Shown here: positions 19,998 to 27,550 of the stretch, piece after piece
Layout: every line of letters starts with the position of its first letter
Numbering within the stretch: the first letter of the stretch is position 1
NCBI RefSeq assembly: GCF_003026365.1
Contig: NZ_PYOM01000002.1
Coordinates: forward strand, 186,001-250,000
Length of the DNA: 64,000 nucleotides
Direction of reading: 5' to 3'
Source of the DNA: Photobacterium angustum
GTDB taxonomy: Bacteria > Pseudomonadota > Gammaproteobacteria > Enterobacterales > Vibrionaceae
Notes under the pieces: generated by a model
Told to the model about the DNA's origin: nothing
The model's input: only the letters and a program-made list of their open reading frames with translations
The model's database searches: none
Translations under genes and position numbers: made by a program

Positions 19998-20190
19998 ATT
20001 ATCTAATTATGAGTCAAAACCAGCGCACTTTATGTTTAATAATTACATATAGCTCTAATTTTTTACTTGTAAGCGGAGTAAATGCCGTTATTAGCCGACA
20101 AAAGTTGAAGCTAATTACAACTTTCTGTAGCATTCTGTTAACCAAAATGCGCTTTAAATACAGCAAATAATAGAAGAATCCTCAACTAAC

Positions 20191-21747
20191 ATGTTAGATT
20201 TTCCCCAAAAAACTCATCAATCCGTCAAAAATGACGTACTTTCAGGCTTAACCGTTGCACTTGCATTGGTACCTGAAGCCGTTGCTTTCGCATTCGTTGC
20301 TGGCGTAGACCCGATGGTTGGCTTATATGCAGCCTTTATTGTCGGTTTAATTACTGCCGTTTTAGGTGGTCGCCCAGGTATGATTTCAGGTGCTACAGGT
20401 GCAATGGCCGTTGTGATGGTTAGCCTTGTTGCCCAGCACGGTATTCAATATCTTTTTGCTGCCGTCATGCTTGCAGGTTTACTGCAGATCCTTGCGGGGG
20501 TGTTTCGTCTCGGTAAATTTATTCGAATGGTACCTCACCCTGTCATGATCGGTTTTGTTAACGGTCTTGCGATTGTAATTTTCTTAGCTCAGTTAGGTCA
20601 GTTTAAAATTCCGTCTCTTGATGGTGGCTTAGAATGGATGCACGGCACACAGCTTTACATCATGTTAGGCTTGGTTGCGTTAACCATGCTTATCATCCAT
20701 TTTTTACCAAAACTAACTAAAGCAGTTCCCTCTTCACTTGTTGCCATTTTAACTGTTACAGCATTAGTTCATATTTTAGGTTTAGACTCTCGTACTGTCG
20801 TCGATTTTGTTCGCACCATGAGTGGTGACGCAAATGCAACACTGGCAGGCTCTTTACCAACATTCGCTTTACCGGATGTTGGCTTTAACCTCGAAACCCT
20901 AAAAATTATTTTGCCTTACTCATTAATCCTTGCTGCGGTTGGTTTAATCGAATCATTACTAACGCTAACTGTGATTGATGAAATGACAAATACGCGTGGT
21001 CATGGTAACCGTGAATGTGTTGGTCAAGGTGTTGCAAACGTTACTTGTTCAGTATTCGGGGCGATGGGCGGTTGTGCCATGATTGGTCAATCCATGATCA
21101 ATATTAACTCTGGTGGTCGTGGTCGTTTATCCGGTATTACAGCTGCTATTGGTCTTTTACTGTTTATCTTATTTGGTTCATCATTTATTGAAATGATCCC
21201 GCTTGCTGCACTTGTTGGCGTTATGTTCATGGTTGTGATCGGGACGTTTGAATGGGCAAGCTTCAAAATGATGCGCAAAGTACCTAAGCACGATTTCTTT
21301 ACCATTATCTTAGTAACTAGCGTTACGGTAATTGCAGATCTTGCGGTTGCAGTACTTGTCGGTGTTATTTACTCTGCACTTGTGTTCGCTTGGAATCACG
21401 CTAAAGAAATTTATGCGGCAAGCCACATCGATGATAATGGCGCAAAAGTTTACCAAGTAAATGGTCCACTTTTCTTTGGTTCAGTATCACATTTCCTTGA
21501 GTTATTTGATGCTCAAAATGATCCAAAAGAAGTGATCATTGATTTTGCTAAATCACGTGTTGCCGATCATTCCGCTATCGAAGCGATTGATACGATTGCA
21601 GAACGTTATGCTAATCGTAATAAAACCATTCATTTACGTCACTTAAGTCCTGAGTGTAGTAAGTTGCTGAAAAAAGCAGGAAGTTTGGTTGAAGTTAACG
21701 TTCTTGAAGATCCAACCTATAAAGTTGCTTCTGACGTACTAGGCTAA
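20191..21747 (+). CDS. SulP family inorganic anion transporter with STAS domain
   Basis: The 518-residue membrane protein has the SulP layout: an N-terminal cytosolic segment, about 12-14 hydrophobic helices with [22 protein letters not shown] and [24 protein letters not shown] at the start, and a C-terminal STAS domain from about residue 430 ([31 protein letters not shown]). Such proteins carry sulfate, bicarbonate or related anions, often coupled to sodium or protons. The substrate cannot be told from the sequence. It stands alone with its own terminator; the ribosome site before the ATG is weak. Confidence 0.92.
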   Translation: MLDFPQKTHQSVKNDVLSGLTVALALVPEAVAFAFVAGVDPMVGLYAAFIVGLITAVLGGRPGMISGATGAMAVVMVSLVAQHGIQYLFAAVMLAGLLQILAGVFRLGKFIRMVPHPVMIGFVNGLAIVIFLAQLGQFKIPSLDGGLEWMHGTQLYIMLGLVALTMLIIHFLPKLTKAVPSSLVAILTVTALVHILGLDSRTVVDFVRTMSGDANATLAGSLPTFALPDVGFNLETLKIILPYSLILAAVGLIESLLTLTVIDEMTNTRGHGNRECVGQGVANVTCSVFGAMGGCAMIGQSMININSGGRGRLSGITAAIGLLLFILFGSSFIEMIPLAALVGVMFMVVIGTFEWASFKMMRKVPKHDFFTIILVTSVTVIADLAVAVLVGVIYSALVFAWNHAKEIYAASHIDDNGAKVYQVNGPLFFGSVSHFLELFDAQNDPKEVIIDFAKSRVADHSAIEAIDTIAERYANRNKTIHLRHLSPECSKLLKKAGSLVEVNVLEDPTYKVASDVLG

Positions 21748-21758
21748 GATATATTAAC

Positions 21759-21785
21759 AAGCCCACTTACAAGGTGGGCTTTTTT
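21759..21785 (+). terminator. Terminator of the SulP gene
   Basis: The 8-bp stem AAGCCCAC / GTGGGCTT with a 7-nt loop is followed by a T run, 12 bp after the stop codon. Confidence 0.92.
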
Positions 21786-21907
21786 CTACCTGTAGATCAT
21801 ATTTTACGTTTGTTTTTCTCATTCCGACTCCCCTTATGCCAGCTTTTCTGAAACAATCACTGTATTAAGTAATTAATAATTCAAACATTCGGCAAAGGAT
21901 TCGCACT

Positions 21908-22936
21908 GTGTTTACCATTTATCCTGTAGATAAAACTCAATCTATCCACATTAAAAAACGCATTGATAATAAAACAAAGCCCATTGGTGCGTTAGGCCAA
22001 TTAGAACCACTTGCTGAACAACTCGCATTAATACAACAACGCGATACACTGACTATCGATAATCCTCACCTCCTTATTTTCGCGGCAGATCATGGCATTT
22101 CACAACATGGAATAAGTATTGCGCCCGCAGAAGTAACCACCCAAATGGTCCATAATTTTTTAGCCGGCGGTGCGGCAGCAAACTGTTTTTGCCGTAGCAA
22201 TAATATGTCGCTTAAAATTGTTGATGCTGGGATTTTAGGCGATGTTGATGATCATCCAGATTTAATCAGGCTGCCATTAGGCAAAGGAACTCAAGATTTC
22301 ACCACTCAGGATGCAATGTCGCTTGATACCGTACAACAAGCAATTTCTGCAGGAGCGAGCGTTGTTGACTCGCTGCATCAATCAGGTACAAATCTTGTTG
22401 CGTTTGGGGAGATGGGGATCGGCAATACCAGTAGTGCAGCCGCAATCATGGCATTGCTGCTTAATCTTCCTGCAGATGCATGCACAGGGCATGGTACAGG
22501 TATTGATGACAGCCAATATCAAAAGAAATTAGCGCTTATTCGTCTTGCCTGCAAACATCACTATAGTGCGACAGGCGATCCGTTAAAAGTGTTATCCGCT
22601 GTTGGTGGATTTGAAATTGCACAAATCACAGGCGGTATACTACAAGCAGCTGAAAACCGTATGATTATATTAGTTGATGGCTTTATTGTAACGGCTGCAG
22701 CCTTGCTGGCTGTTGCAATTAACCCGAACGTTATCGATTATCTTGTTTTCTGTCATCATTCAGAGGAAGCCGGGCATCATCGTATGCTTCAACATCTTAA
22801 TGCCTCTCCATTACTTAACTTAGGCTTACGTCTAGGGGAAGGGACAGGTGCTGTATTAGCACTGCCTTTAATTAAAGCTGCGTGCGCATTTTATAATGAT
22901 ATGGCGAGTTTTGATGATGCAGGAGTTACTGTGTGA
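21908..22936 (+). CDS. cobT: Nicotinate-nucleotide:dimethylbenzimidazole phosphoribosyltransferase
   Basis: CobT activates the lower-ligand base by making alpha-ribazole phosphate from nicotinate mononucleotide and dimethylbenzimidazole. The 342-residue protein shows the family segments KPIGALGQLE, FAADHGISQHGISIAP, FGEMGIGNTSSAAA, HGTGIDD and the C-terminal GLRLGEGTGA, including the catalytic glutamate region. The start is GTG with AAAGGA 7 bases upstream. Its last codons overlap cobS by 4 bp. No cobalamin riboswitch features are visible in the 120 bp upstream. Confidence 0.96.
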   Translation: MFTIYPVDKTQSIHIKKRIDNKTKPIGALGQLEPLAEQLALIQQRDTLTIDNPHLLIFAADHGISQHGISIAPAEVTTQMVHNFLAGGAAANCFCRSNNMSLKIVDAGILGDVDDHPDLIRLPLGKGTQDFTTQDAMSLDTVQQAISAGASVVDSLHQSGTNLVAFGEMGIGNTSSAAAIMALLLNLPADACTGHGTGIDDSQYQKKLALIRLACKHHYSATGDPLKVLSAVGGFEIAQITGGILQAAENRMIILVDGFIVTAAALLAVAINPNVIDYLVFCHHSEEAGHHRMLQHLNASPLLNLGLRLGEGTGAVLALPLIKAACAFYNDMASFDDAGVTV

Positions 22937-23760
22937 GTACTGAACATCAAACACAGAGCAAATCATCACTAACGGAAAGTGGCTATCGATATCAATGGCA
23001 ACTCTTTTTAGTCGCATTAGCGTTTTTCACTCGTATTCCTATACCAACCAGCACTCCATTTAGCACTGAGCGATTAAATCATGCCAATCGCTACTTTGGT
23101 GTTATTGGTATTATTGTAGGAGTGATATGTAGCTTAATATACCTACTATTTATTCTGCTTTTTCCCGCTACAATTGCGATTGGTATAGCAATGATTTCAG
23201 GTCTCTTAATCACGGGAGCTTTCCATGAAGATGGACTAGCTGATGTGTTTGACGGCTTTGGCGGTGGTTGGACGGTTGAATCAAAGCTCAATATAATGAA
23301 AGATTCTCGCCTAGGCACGTATGGCGCTTCAGCACTAGTCATGGCATTAGGTTTAAAATGGCTAGCACTGGTCTCATTGGCTGATATAAACCTCTACTTC
23401 CCTATCTATGCCTTCATTGTTATTCATTGTATAAGCCGAGTAGCTGCAGCAAGTCTTATCTTCTCTTACCCTTATGTTCGTGCAGATCAGGACAGTAAGG
23501 TTAAACCTTTAGCCAATCAGCAATCTTTGCTAGATATTGGGATCTTACTAACAACAGGAATATTAGTACTTTCAATATTACCTCTATCTCTTGCATTAAG
23601 TTGCCTTATAACAACCATCTTGATTCGTCAAAGTTGTGGCTATTGGTTCAACCACCAACTCGGTGGATATACTGGTGATTGTTTAGGAGCGACACAACAA
23701 CTTGCAGAGATAGCCGGATACCTGACATTATTAACCTTTGCGAGTAATTATCATTTTTAA
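22933..23760 (+). CDS. cobS: Adenosylcobinamide-GDP ribazoletransferase (cobalamin synthase)
   Basis: CobS joins adenosylcobinamide-GDP to alpha-ribazole at the inner membrane. The 275-residue protein has several transmembrane helices and the conserved acidic motifs GAFHEDGLADVFDGFGGG and MKDSRLGTYG. It starts with GTG overlapping the cobT stop (GTGA), with GGAG about 8 bases upstream, which indicates coupling. cobO follows 9 bp later. Confidence 0.96.
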   Translation: MSTEHQTQSKSSLTESGYRYQWQLFLVALAFFTRIPIPTSTPFSTERLNHANRYFGVIGIIVGVICSLIYLLFILLFPATIAIGIAMISGLLITGAFHEDGLADVFDGFGGGWTVESKLNIMKDSRLGTYGASALVMALGLKWLALVSLADINLYFPIYAFIVIHCISRVAAASLIFSYPYVRADQDSKVKPLANQQSLLDIGILLTTGILVLSILPLSLALSCLITTILIRQSCGYWFNHQLGGYTGDCLGATQQLAEIAGYLTLLTFASNYHF

Positions 23761-23769
23761 GGATTTCAG

Positions 23770-24375
23770 ATGACAGATACAACCAACAAGGATGATCGCC
23801 ATAAAGCGCGCCAACAAAAATTAAAAGAGCAAGTTGATGCTCGTATTGATGCCGCCCAACAAGAGAAAGGACTAGTTCTGGTAATCACTGGCAATGGTAA
23901 AGGAAAATCTACTTCAGGGTTTGGCATGATTGCGCGAGCCGTCGGACATGGTCAGCACTGTGGTGTCGGGCAATTTATAAAAGGCACATGGGACTGTGGT
24001 GAGCGTAATTTGCTAGCGCAACATGGTGTCAACTTTGCAGTCATGGCGACTGGATTTACATGGGAAACTCAAAATAAAGAAGCTGATACAGCTGCTGCAA
24101 AAGAAACATGGCAACAATGTAAAGCAATGCTAGCTGATGATAGCTATGATGTTGTATTACTCGATGAGCTTACTTATATGATCACCTATGATTATATTGC
24201 GTTAGATGACGTTATTGAGGCTATAGAAAAGCGCCCTACAACACAATCGGTGATCATTACAGGACGAGCGGCACACCGACAATTACTCGAAATTGCCGAT
24301 ACTGTATCAGAAGTGCGTAATGTTAAGCATGCCTTTGAAAGCGGAATAAAAGCGCGAAAAGGGATTGACTGGTAA
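23770..24375 (+). CDS. cobO: Cob(I)alamin/corrinoid adenosyltransferase (CobO/BtuR family)
   Basis: The enzyme transfers the adenosyl group of ATP to cobalt(I) of corrinoids. The 201-residue protein has the P-loop GNGKGKSTSGFG at about residues 41-52, then FIKGTWDCGE, and the Walker-B-like VVLLDELTY. The N-terminal 30 residues are charged and helical, as in E. coli BtuR. It is the third gene of the cobT-cobS-cobO operon, with AAGGA seven bases before the ATG. In salvage-only bacteria this set serves to rebuild the nucleotide loop of imported corrinoids. Confidence 0.94.
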   Translation: MTDTTNKDDRHKARQQKLKEQVDARIDAAQQEKGLVLVITGNGKGKSTSGFGMIARAVGHGQHCGVGQFIKGTWDCGERNLLAQHGVNFAVMATGFTWETQNKEADTAAAKETWQQCKAMLADDSYDVVLLDELTYMITYDYIALDDVIEAIEKRPTTQSVIITGRAAHRQLLEIADTVSEVRNVKHAFESGIKARKGIDW

Positions 24376-24384
24376 ATGCGAATA

Positions 24385-24420
24385 AGCCATTAAAAGTAAT
24401 AAACCTTACTTTTAATGGCT
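24385..24420 (+). terminator. Strong hairpin after cobO, no T tract
   Basis: A perfect 15-bp stem starting AGCCATTAAAAGTAA with a 6-nt loop (TAAACC) lies 9 bp after the cobO stop. The following bases are AAATAACC, so it is not a classical intrinsic terminator and may instead protect the 3' end or pause polymerase. Confidence 0.55.
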
Positions 24421-24457
24421 AAATAACCAACAACCAGTTAATTTTTTACATTTATTA

Positions 24458-24486
24458 CTATCACAGAGTCTATAGCTTCATATAAT
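24458..24486 (+). promoter_or_regulatory. Candidate psiE promoter
   Basis: A perfect TATAAT at 24481-24486 lies 43 bp before the psiE ATG. CTATCAC (24458-24464), one mismatch from a PhoB half-site, overlaps the expected -35 position. A second half-site with canonical 11-bp spacing is not present, so PhoB control is only suggested by the gene's identity. Confidence 0.4.
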
Positions 24487-24528
24487 AGCGGCATGCTTAT
24501 CAGCCATTAATGCTATTTTGGAGCAATT

Positions 24529-24963
24529 ATGCCGTCCCATTTACCAAAAGCGTTTAGCAAACCTTTTCTTAAAATATTTCATACCTTAGAAGCAATTCTT
24601 TTGGTTGGGATAACACTTTCAACCGTCGTTGCCATGTTTAATGAATTTATACATGTCATCGTAGAGAGAAATATTCTACTAACAGACATTCTTTTAATGT
24701 TCATCTATTTAGAAATATTGGCCATGGTTCAACAGTTTGTTGTTAATGGTAAAATTCCAGTACGTTATCCTATCTATATTGCAATAATGGCGATTGCTCG
24801 CTACATCACACTGGGTATGAAAGAATTAGATGGCACCTTTATTATTTGGCTATCGTTAGCCGCATTTGTTTTAGCTGCAGCAACAGTACTTATTCGTATC
24901 GGTCATCATTACTGGCCTTATGAAACGCAAGAAGATCCAACCAAAAAACAAGCTGATGACTAA
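24529..24963 (+). CDS. psiE: Phosphate-starvation-inducible protein PsiE
   Basis: The 144-residue inner-membrane protein has four predicted helices and the PsiE-family segments FHTLEAILLVGITL, MFIYLEILAMVQQF and PVRYPIYIAIMAIARY. E. coli psiE is induced by phosphate starvation through PhoB; its molecular role is unknown. The ATG is preceded by TTGGAG. It is monocistronic, with its own promoter candidate and terminator. Confidence 0.93.
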   Translation: MPSHLPKAFSKPFLKIFHTLEAILLVGITLSTVVAMFNEFIHVIVERNILLTDILLMFIYLEILAMVQQFVVNGKIPVRYPIYIAIMAIARYITLGMKELDGTFIIWLSLAAFVLAAATVLIRIGHHYWPYETQEDPTKKQADD

Positions 24964-24982
24964 TCTGATGATTTAAAAATTA

Positions 24983-25008
24983 AAAAAGGCACTCGATATT
25001 GCCTTTTT
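24983..25008 (+). terminator. psiE terminator
   Basis: The stem AAAAAGGCA / TGCCTTTTT with an 8-nt loop ends in a T run. It lies 19 bp after psiE and 11 bp before the end of the convergent leftward gene, so it may serve both. Confidence 0.85.
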
Positions 25009-25019
25009 ACTTTTGACCT

Positions 25020-26072
25020 CTAACTTTGGCTAGTAGTTACCAGTGGACACTCATTGATATGGCAAAGATCGGCATTTACATCCTGATTCCCCAGCAAACG
25101 TAGCCATAAAGCCGGAAGGTGTTTCGGTTTCACTTTTCGTTCTTCTATTCTAACCGGAGGAATTAATTGCCAATCTTTTTGAGATGTTCGTTTCGCAACC
25201 ACAAATCGAAATGGTAGATACTCAATTAATCCCAACCGTAAATCAGTTACGACTAATTGATTATCAATAATCTTATATTGAATATAATTATTTGAAAATT
25301 TTTTAAGATCATCAACATGAACTGAAGTTTGCTCCAGCGGCCAAGATCCCCGCTCTCGCTGAGCCCATTGAATGGGATATTCGCCGTACTTTTTACTATC
25401 TAATAATGAGGAAAAACCTTCATAATATTTATTACCATCTAAAATAATGATCCGCCACAATACAGTATTAAACGGTGTTGGACTAATAAATATCGGTTTG
25501 TTGACTAAAGGCGTGTTTTTTACTTCATCATGGACACGCTGATTTATTATTGAATAAGCTGCGATAGACCATACTAAATAGCAACTTGATATTAATAGCC
25601 CGACACCACATAACTTCGCCATTTTCTCCTGCCACAACAGGCTAGCAATTAACATAACCAATAGCGGTAAGGTATAAAGCGGATCGATAATAAAGATGCT
25701 GGATATTGCTACGCTGACATCTAAAGGCCAGAAAAGCTGCGTACCATAAGTGGTAAACGAATCTAATAATGGATGGGTGAGCAAGCACGCCGCTATAAGC
25801 AACCATAACCGACTAAATGATAATACGTTAGGCCGAAAACGATCCCACAAAGCAGTGAGTAATAAAGAAAATGGTAGCAATACAAAAAGTGAATGGCTAA
25901 AGCCACGATGTTTCACCGTATCTGAAATAGGATCGCCATAGCTAATAAATACATCCAGATCTGGCAAAGTACCTAAAGCTGCTCCTGCTAATAACGTTTT
26001 CGGCTTACAGTGACGTCCAGCCACAACCGCTGCAACAGATGCGCCTAATGCTGCTTGCGTTATTGAATCCAC
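25020..26072 (-). CDS. Membrane-bound metal-dependent hydrolase (DUF457/YdjM-like)
   Basis: The N-terminal part matches the LexA-binding inner-membrane hydrolase family (YdjM/YbcI, PF04307): DSITQAALGAS, GTLPDLDVF, KHRGFSHSL and LTHPLLDSFTTYG carry conserved Asp and His residues that could bind metal, set among about five hydrophobic helices. The C-terminal 170 residues are less conserved. The start chosen is GTG at 26072 because AAGGAG lies 6 bases before it; an ATG at 26093 has no ribosome site. The length is 350 residues. The biochemical reaction of this family is not established. Confidence 0.85.
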   Translation of the reverse strand: MDSITQAALGASVAAVVAGRHCKPKTLLAGAALGTLPDLDVFISYGDPISDTVKHRGFSHSLFVLLPFSLLLTALWDRFRPNVLSFSRLWLLIAACLLTHPLLDSFTTYGTQLFWPLDVSVAISSIFIIDPLYTLPLLVMLIASLLWQEKMAKLCGVGLLISSCYLVWSIAAYSIINQRVHDEVKNTPLVNKPIFISPTPFNTVLWRIIILDGNKYYEGFSSLLDSKKYGEYPIQWAQRERGSWPLEQTSVHVDDLKKFSNNYIQYKIIDNQLVVTDLRLGLIEYLPFRFVVAKRTSQKDWQLIPPVRIEERKVKPKHLPALWLRLLGNQDVNADLCHINECPLVTTSQS

Positions 26073-26180
26073 ATACACTCCTTTGTATTTCATTGTTTGT
26101 AAATGTGAAATTTTATTGCCATTTCAAAAAATTTTAACTGCGAACATTGCGAAGCCCCCCTTCAGCATAATGAAAATCAA

Positions 26181-26381
26181 GTGCTAGGTTACGCTATCGC
26201 ATACATTGTAATTGTTAGTATTATCTTACTCTCCATTGGAATTAATACATTTATAACGATGGCTATTTCTGTCGTTAGTTACGCACTTATTCGTCATAAA
26301 TTCATTGAACCTTTTATTGAGATTGAATGTAATCAGTCAATTCCTAACGGATCTAGAACTTTCCACACAAAAAAGGGATGA
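26181..26381 (+). CDS. Possible small two-helix membrane protein
   Basis: A 66-codon frame starts at GTG and encodes two hydrophobic stretches (GYAIAYIVIVSIILLSIG and FITMAISVVSYALI) followed by basic RHK. There is no ribosome binding site, and the stop codon lies inside the yhjD terminator stem. The hydrophobic pattern with a positive loop is protein-like, but homologues would be needed to accept it. Confidence 0.3.
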   Translation: MLGYAIAYIVIVSIILLSIGINTFITMAISVVSYALIRHKFIEPFIEIECNQSIPNGSRTFHTKKG

Positions 26382-26398
26382 CATGTTTTGTCATCCCT
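26369..26398 (-). terminator. yhjD terminator
   Basis: The perfect 10-bp stem AGGGATGACA / TGTCATCCCT with a 5-nt loop is followed by six T residues on the minus strand, 19 bp after the yhjD stop codon. Confidence 0.9.
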
Positions 26399-26416
26399 CC
26401 TCTTTTCTAACACTGT

Positions 26417-27382
26417 TTATTGTTTTTCAGCATCACTAGCGGGTAATACCCGATGTTCATTCGCTGTCGCAATCCAAGCGGCACAAAATAACGTCAGACG
26501 CGCAAAGAAATAGAAAAATGCCATTAAGCCTATAATTGAACCAAACGCAGCACCTGATGGGGAACTTGCCAGTTTAGGTAACATGAATGTCATGGCAAAC
26601 TTAATTGCTTCAAAGCCTATCGCAGCAAGTAGTGTTCCTTTCATTAGTGCCCAGCGATTAAATCGGCGCTTAGGTAACATCCAAAAGATCCATAAAAACA
26701 TAAGATAGTTAGCGCAGATCGATATCGTTAAAGCTGTAGTGGTAAGAACAGGGCGTAGCCAAGTAATACCTTCTAAACCTAGCGCATCAACAATCGTTGC
26801 TTGCGCAGAGCCAGCCACTGACGTTAGCACAACGGTAAAAATTAATGCACCAACTAACCCAGTCAATGCAACAAAATCTTTCACATATTGCAGTAAAAAG
26901 TGATCTTTATCTTCAGGTTTACGTTCCCATACATCACGGGTTTGTGCGCGAATGGCTTCACGTAAATTTCCCATCCAACTAATACCAGAATACAAAGCAA
27001 TGGCTAAACCACTTAAACCGACGGTTGTACGCTGGCTAATTGCAATATTCACGGTGTTTTTTAATGTCGTTGCTAAATTTGGATCAGTAACACCCTCAAC
27101 TATTTTATCAATAATACTATTTAACAATGAAGCATTTGAGGCCAATATAAAACCTGCTGCTGCAAACAACACCATTAAAATAGGGATAAGAGATAAAAAA
27201 GAAAAATAAGTGATTGCAGCACCAAACTGACTCCCTAATCGATCATTAAAGCGATCCGCAGCGCGGATCAAGTGATCAATGGGAGGTAATGCTTTTATTT
27301 TATCGACCACAAAAGTAACAATCGTCATTACTTTTGACATCAAGGTTGTTTTTTCATCTGTCGACGTCGGTTTATCTATCAT
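26417..27382 (-). CDS. yhjD: Inner-membrane protein YhjD (YihY/BrkB family)
   Basis: The 321-residue protein has about six transmembrane helices and is strikingly close to E. coli YhjD through RFNDRLGSQFGAAITYFSFL, GLAIALYSGISWMGNLREA, and the C-terminal SGAAFGSIIGLMAFFYFFAR. In E. coli a yhjD mutation suppresses loss of Kdo addition to lipid A, so a role in moving lipid A precursors has been proposed. The gene has its own terminator. The ribosome site is weak. Confidence 0.93.
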   Translation of the reverse strand: MIDKPTSTDEKTTLMSKVMTIVTFVVDKIKALPPIDHLIRAADRFNDRLGSQFGAAITYFSFLSLIPILMVLFAAAGFILASNASLLNSIIDKIVEGVTDPNLATTLKNTVNIAISQRTTVGLSGLAIALYSGISWMGNLREAIRAQTRDVWERKPEDKDHFLLQYVKDFVALTGLVGALIFTVVLTSVAGSAQATIVDALGLEGITWLRPVLTTTALTISICANYLMFLWIFWMLPKRRFNRWALMKGTLLAAIGFEAIKFAMTFMLPKLASSPSGAAFGSIIGLMAFFYFFARLTLFCAAWIATANEHRVLPASDAEKQ

Positions 27383-27490
27383 AATTCATCATCATGGCGT
27401 CATTCATTTATCAAGTTACAGTAATCACTGCTCACCGTCTTACTATAAAGTCGCCATTTACTTTTTAGTATCAGATACATATAAAATAGA

Positions 27491-27518
27491 AAAGGCTTGC
27501 CTTAATAAGCAAACCTTT
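27491..27518 (-). terminator. Likely asmA terminator
   Basis: The stem AAAGGCTTGC / GCAAACCTTT (one mismatch) with an 8-nt loop is followed on the minus strand by TTCTATTTTAT. It lies 33 bp past the asmA stop. Confidence 0.65.
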
Positions 27519-27550
27519 TCAATAATAACGTGACCAACATAAAAATATTG

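Noticed and set aside
21786-21907. Cobalamin riboswitch upstream of cobT
   Set aside because: The leader is only about 120 bp and shows no B12 box or the long paired structure required.
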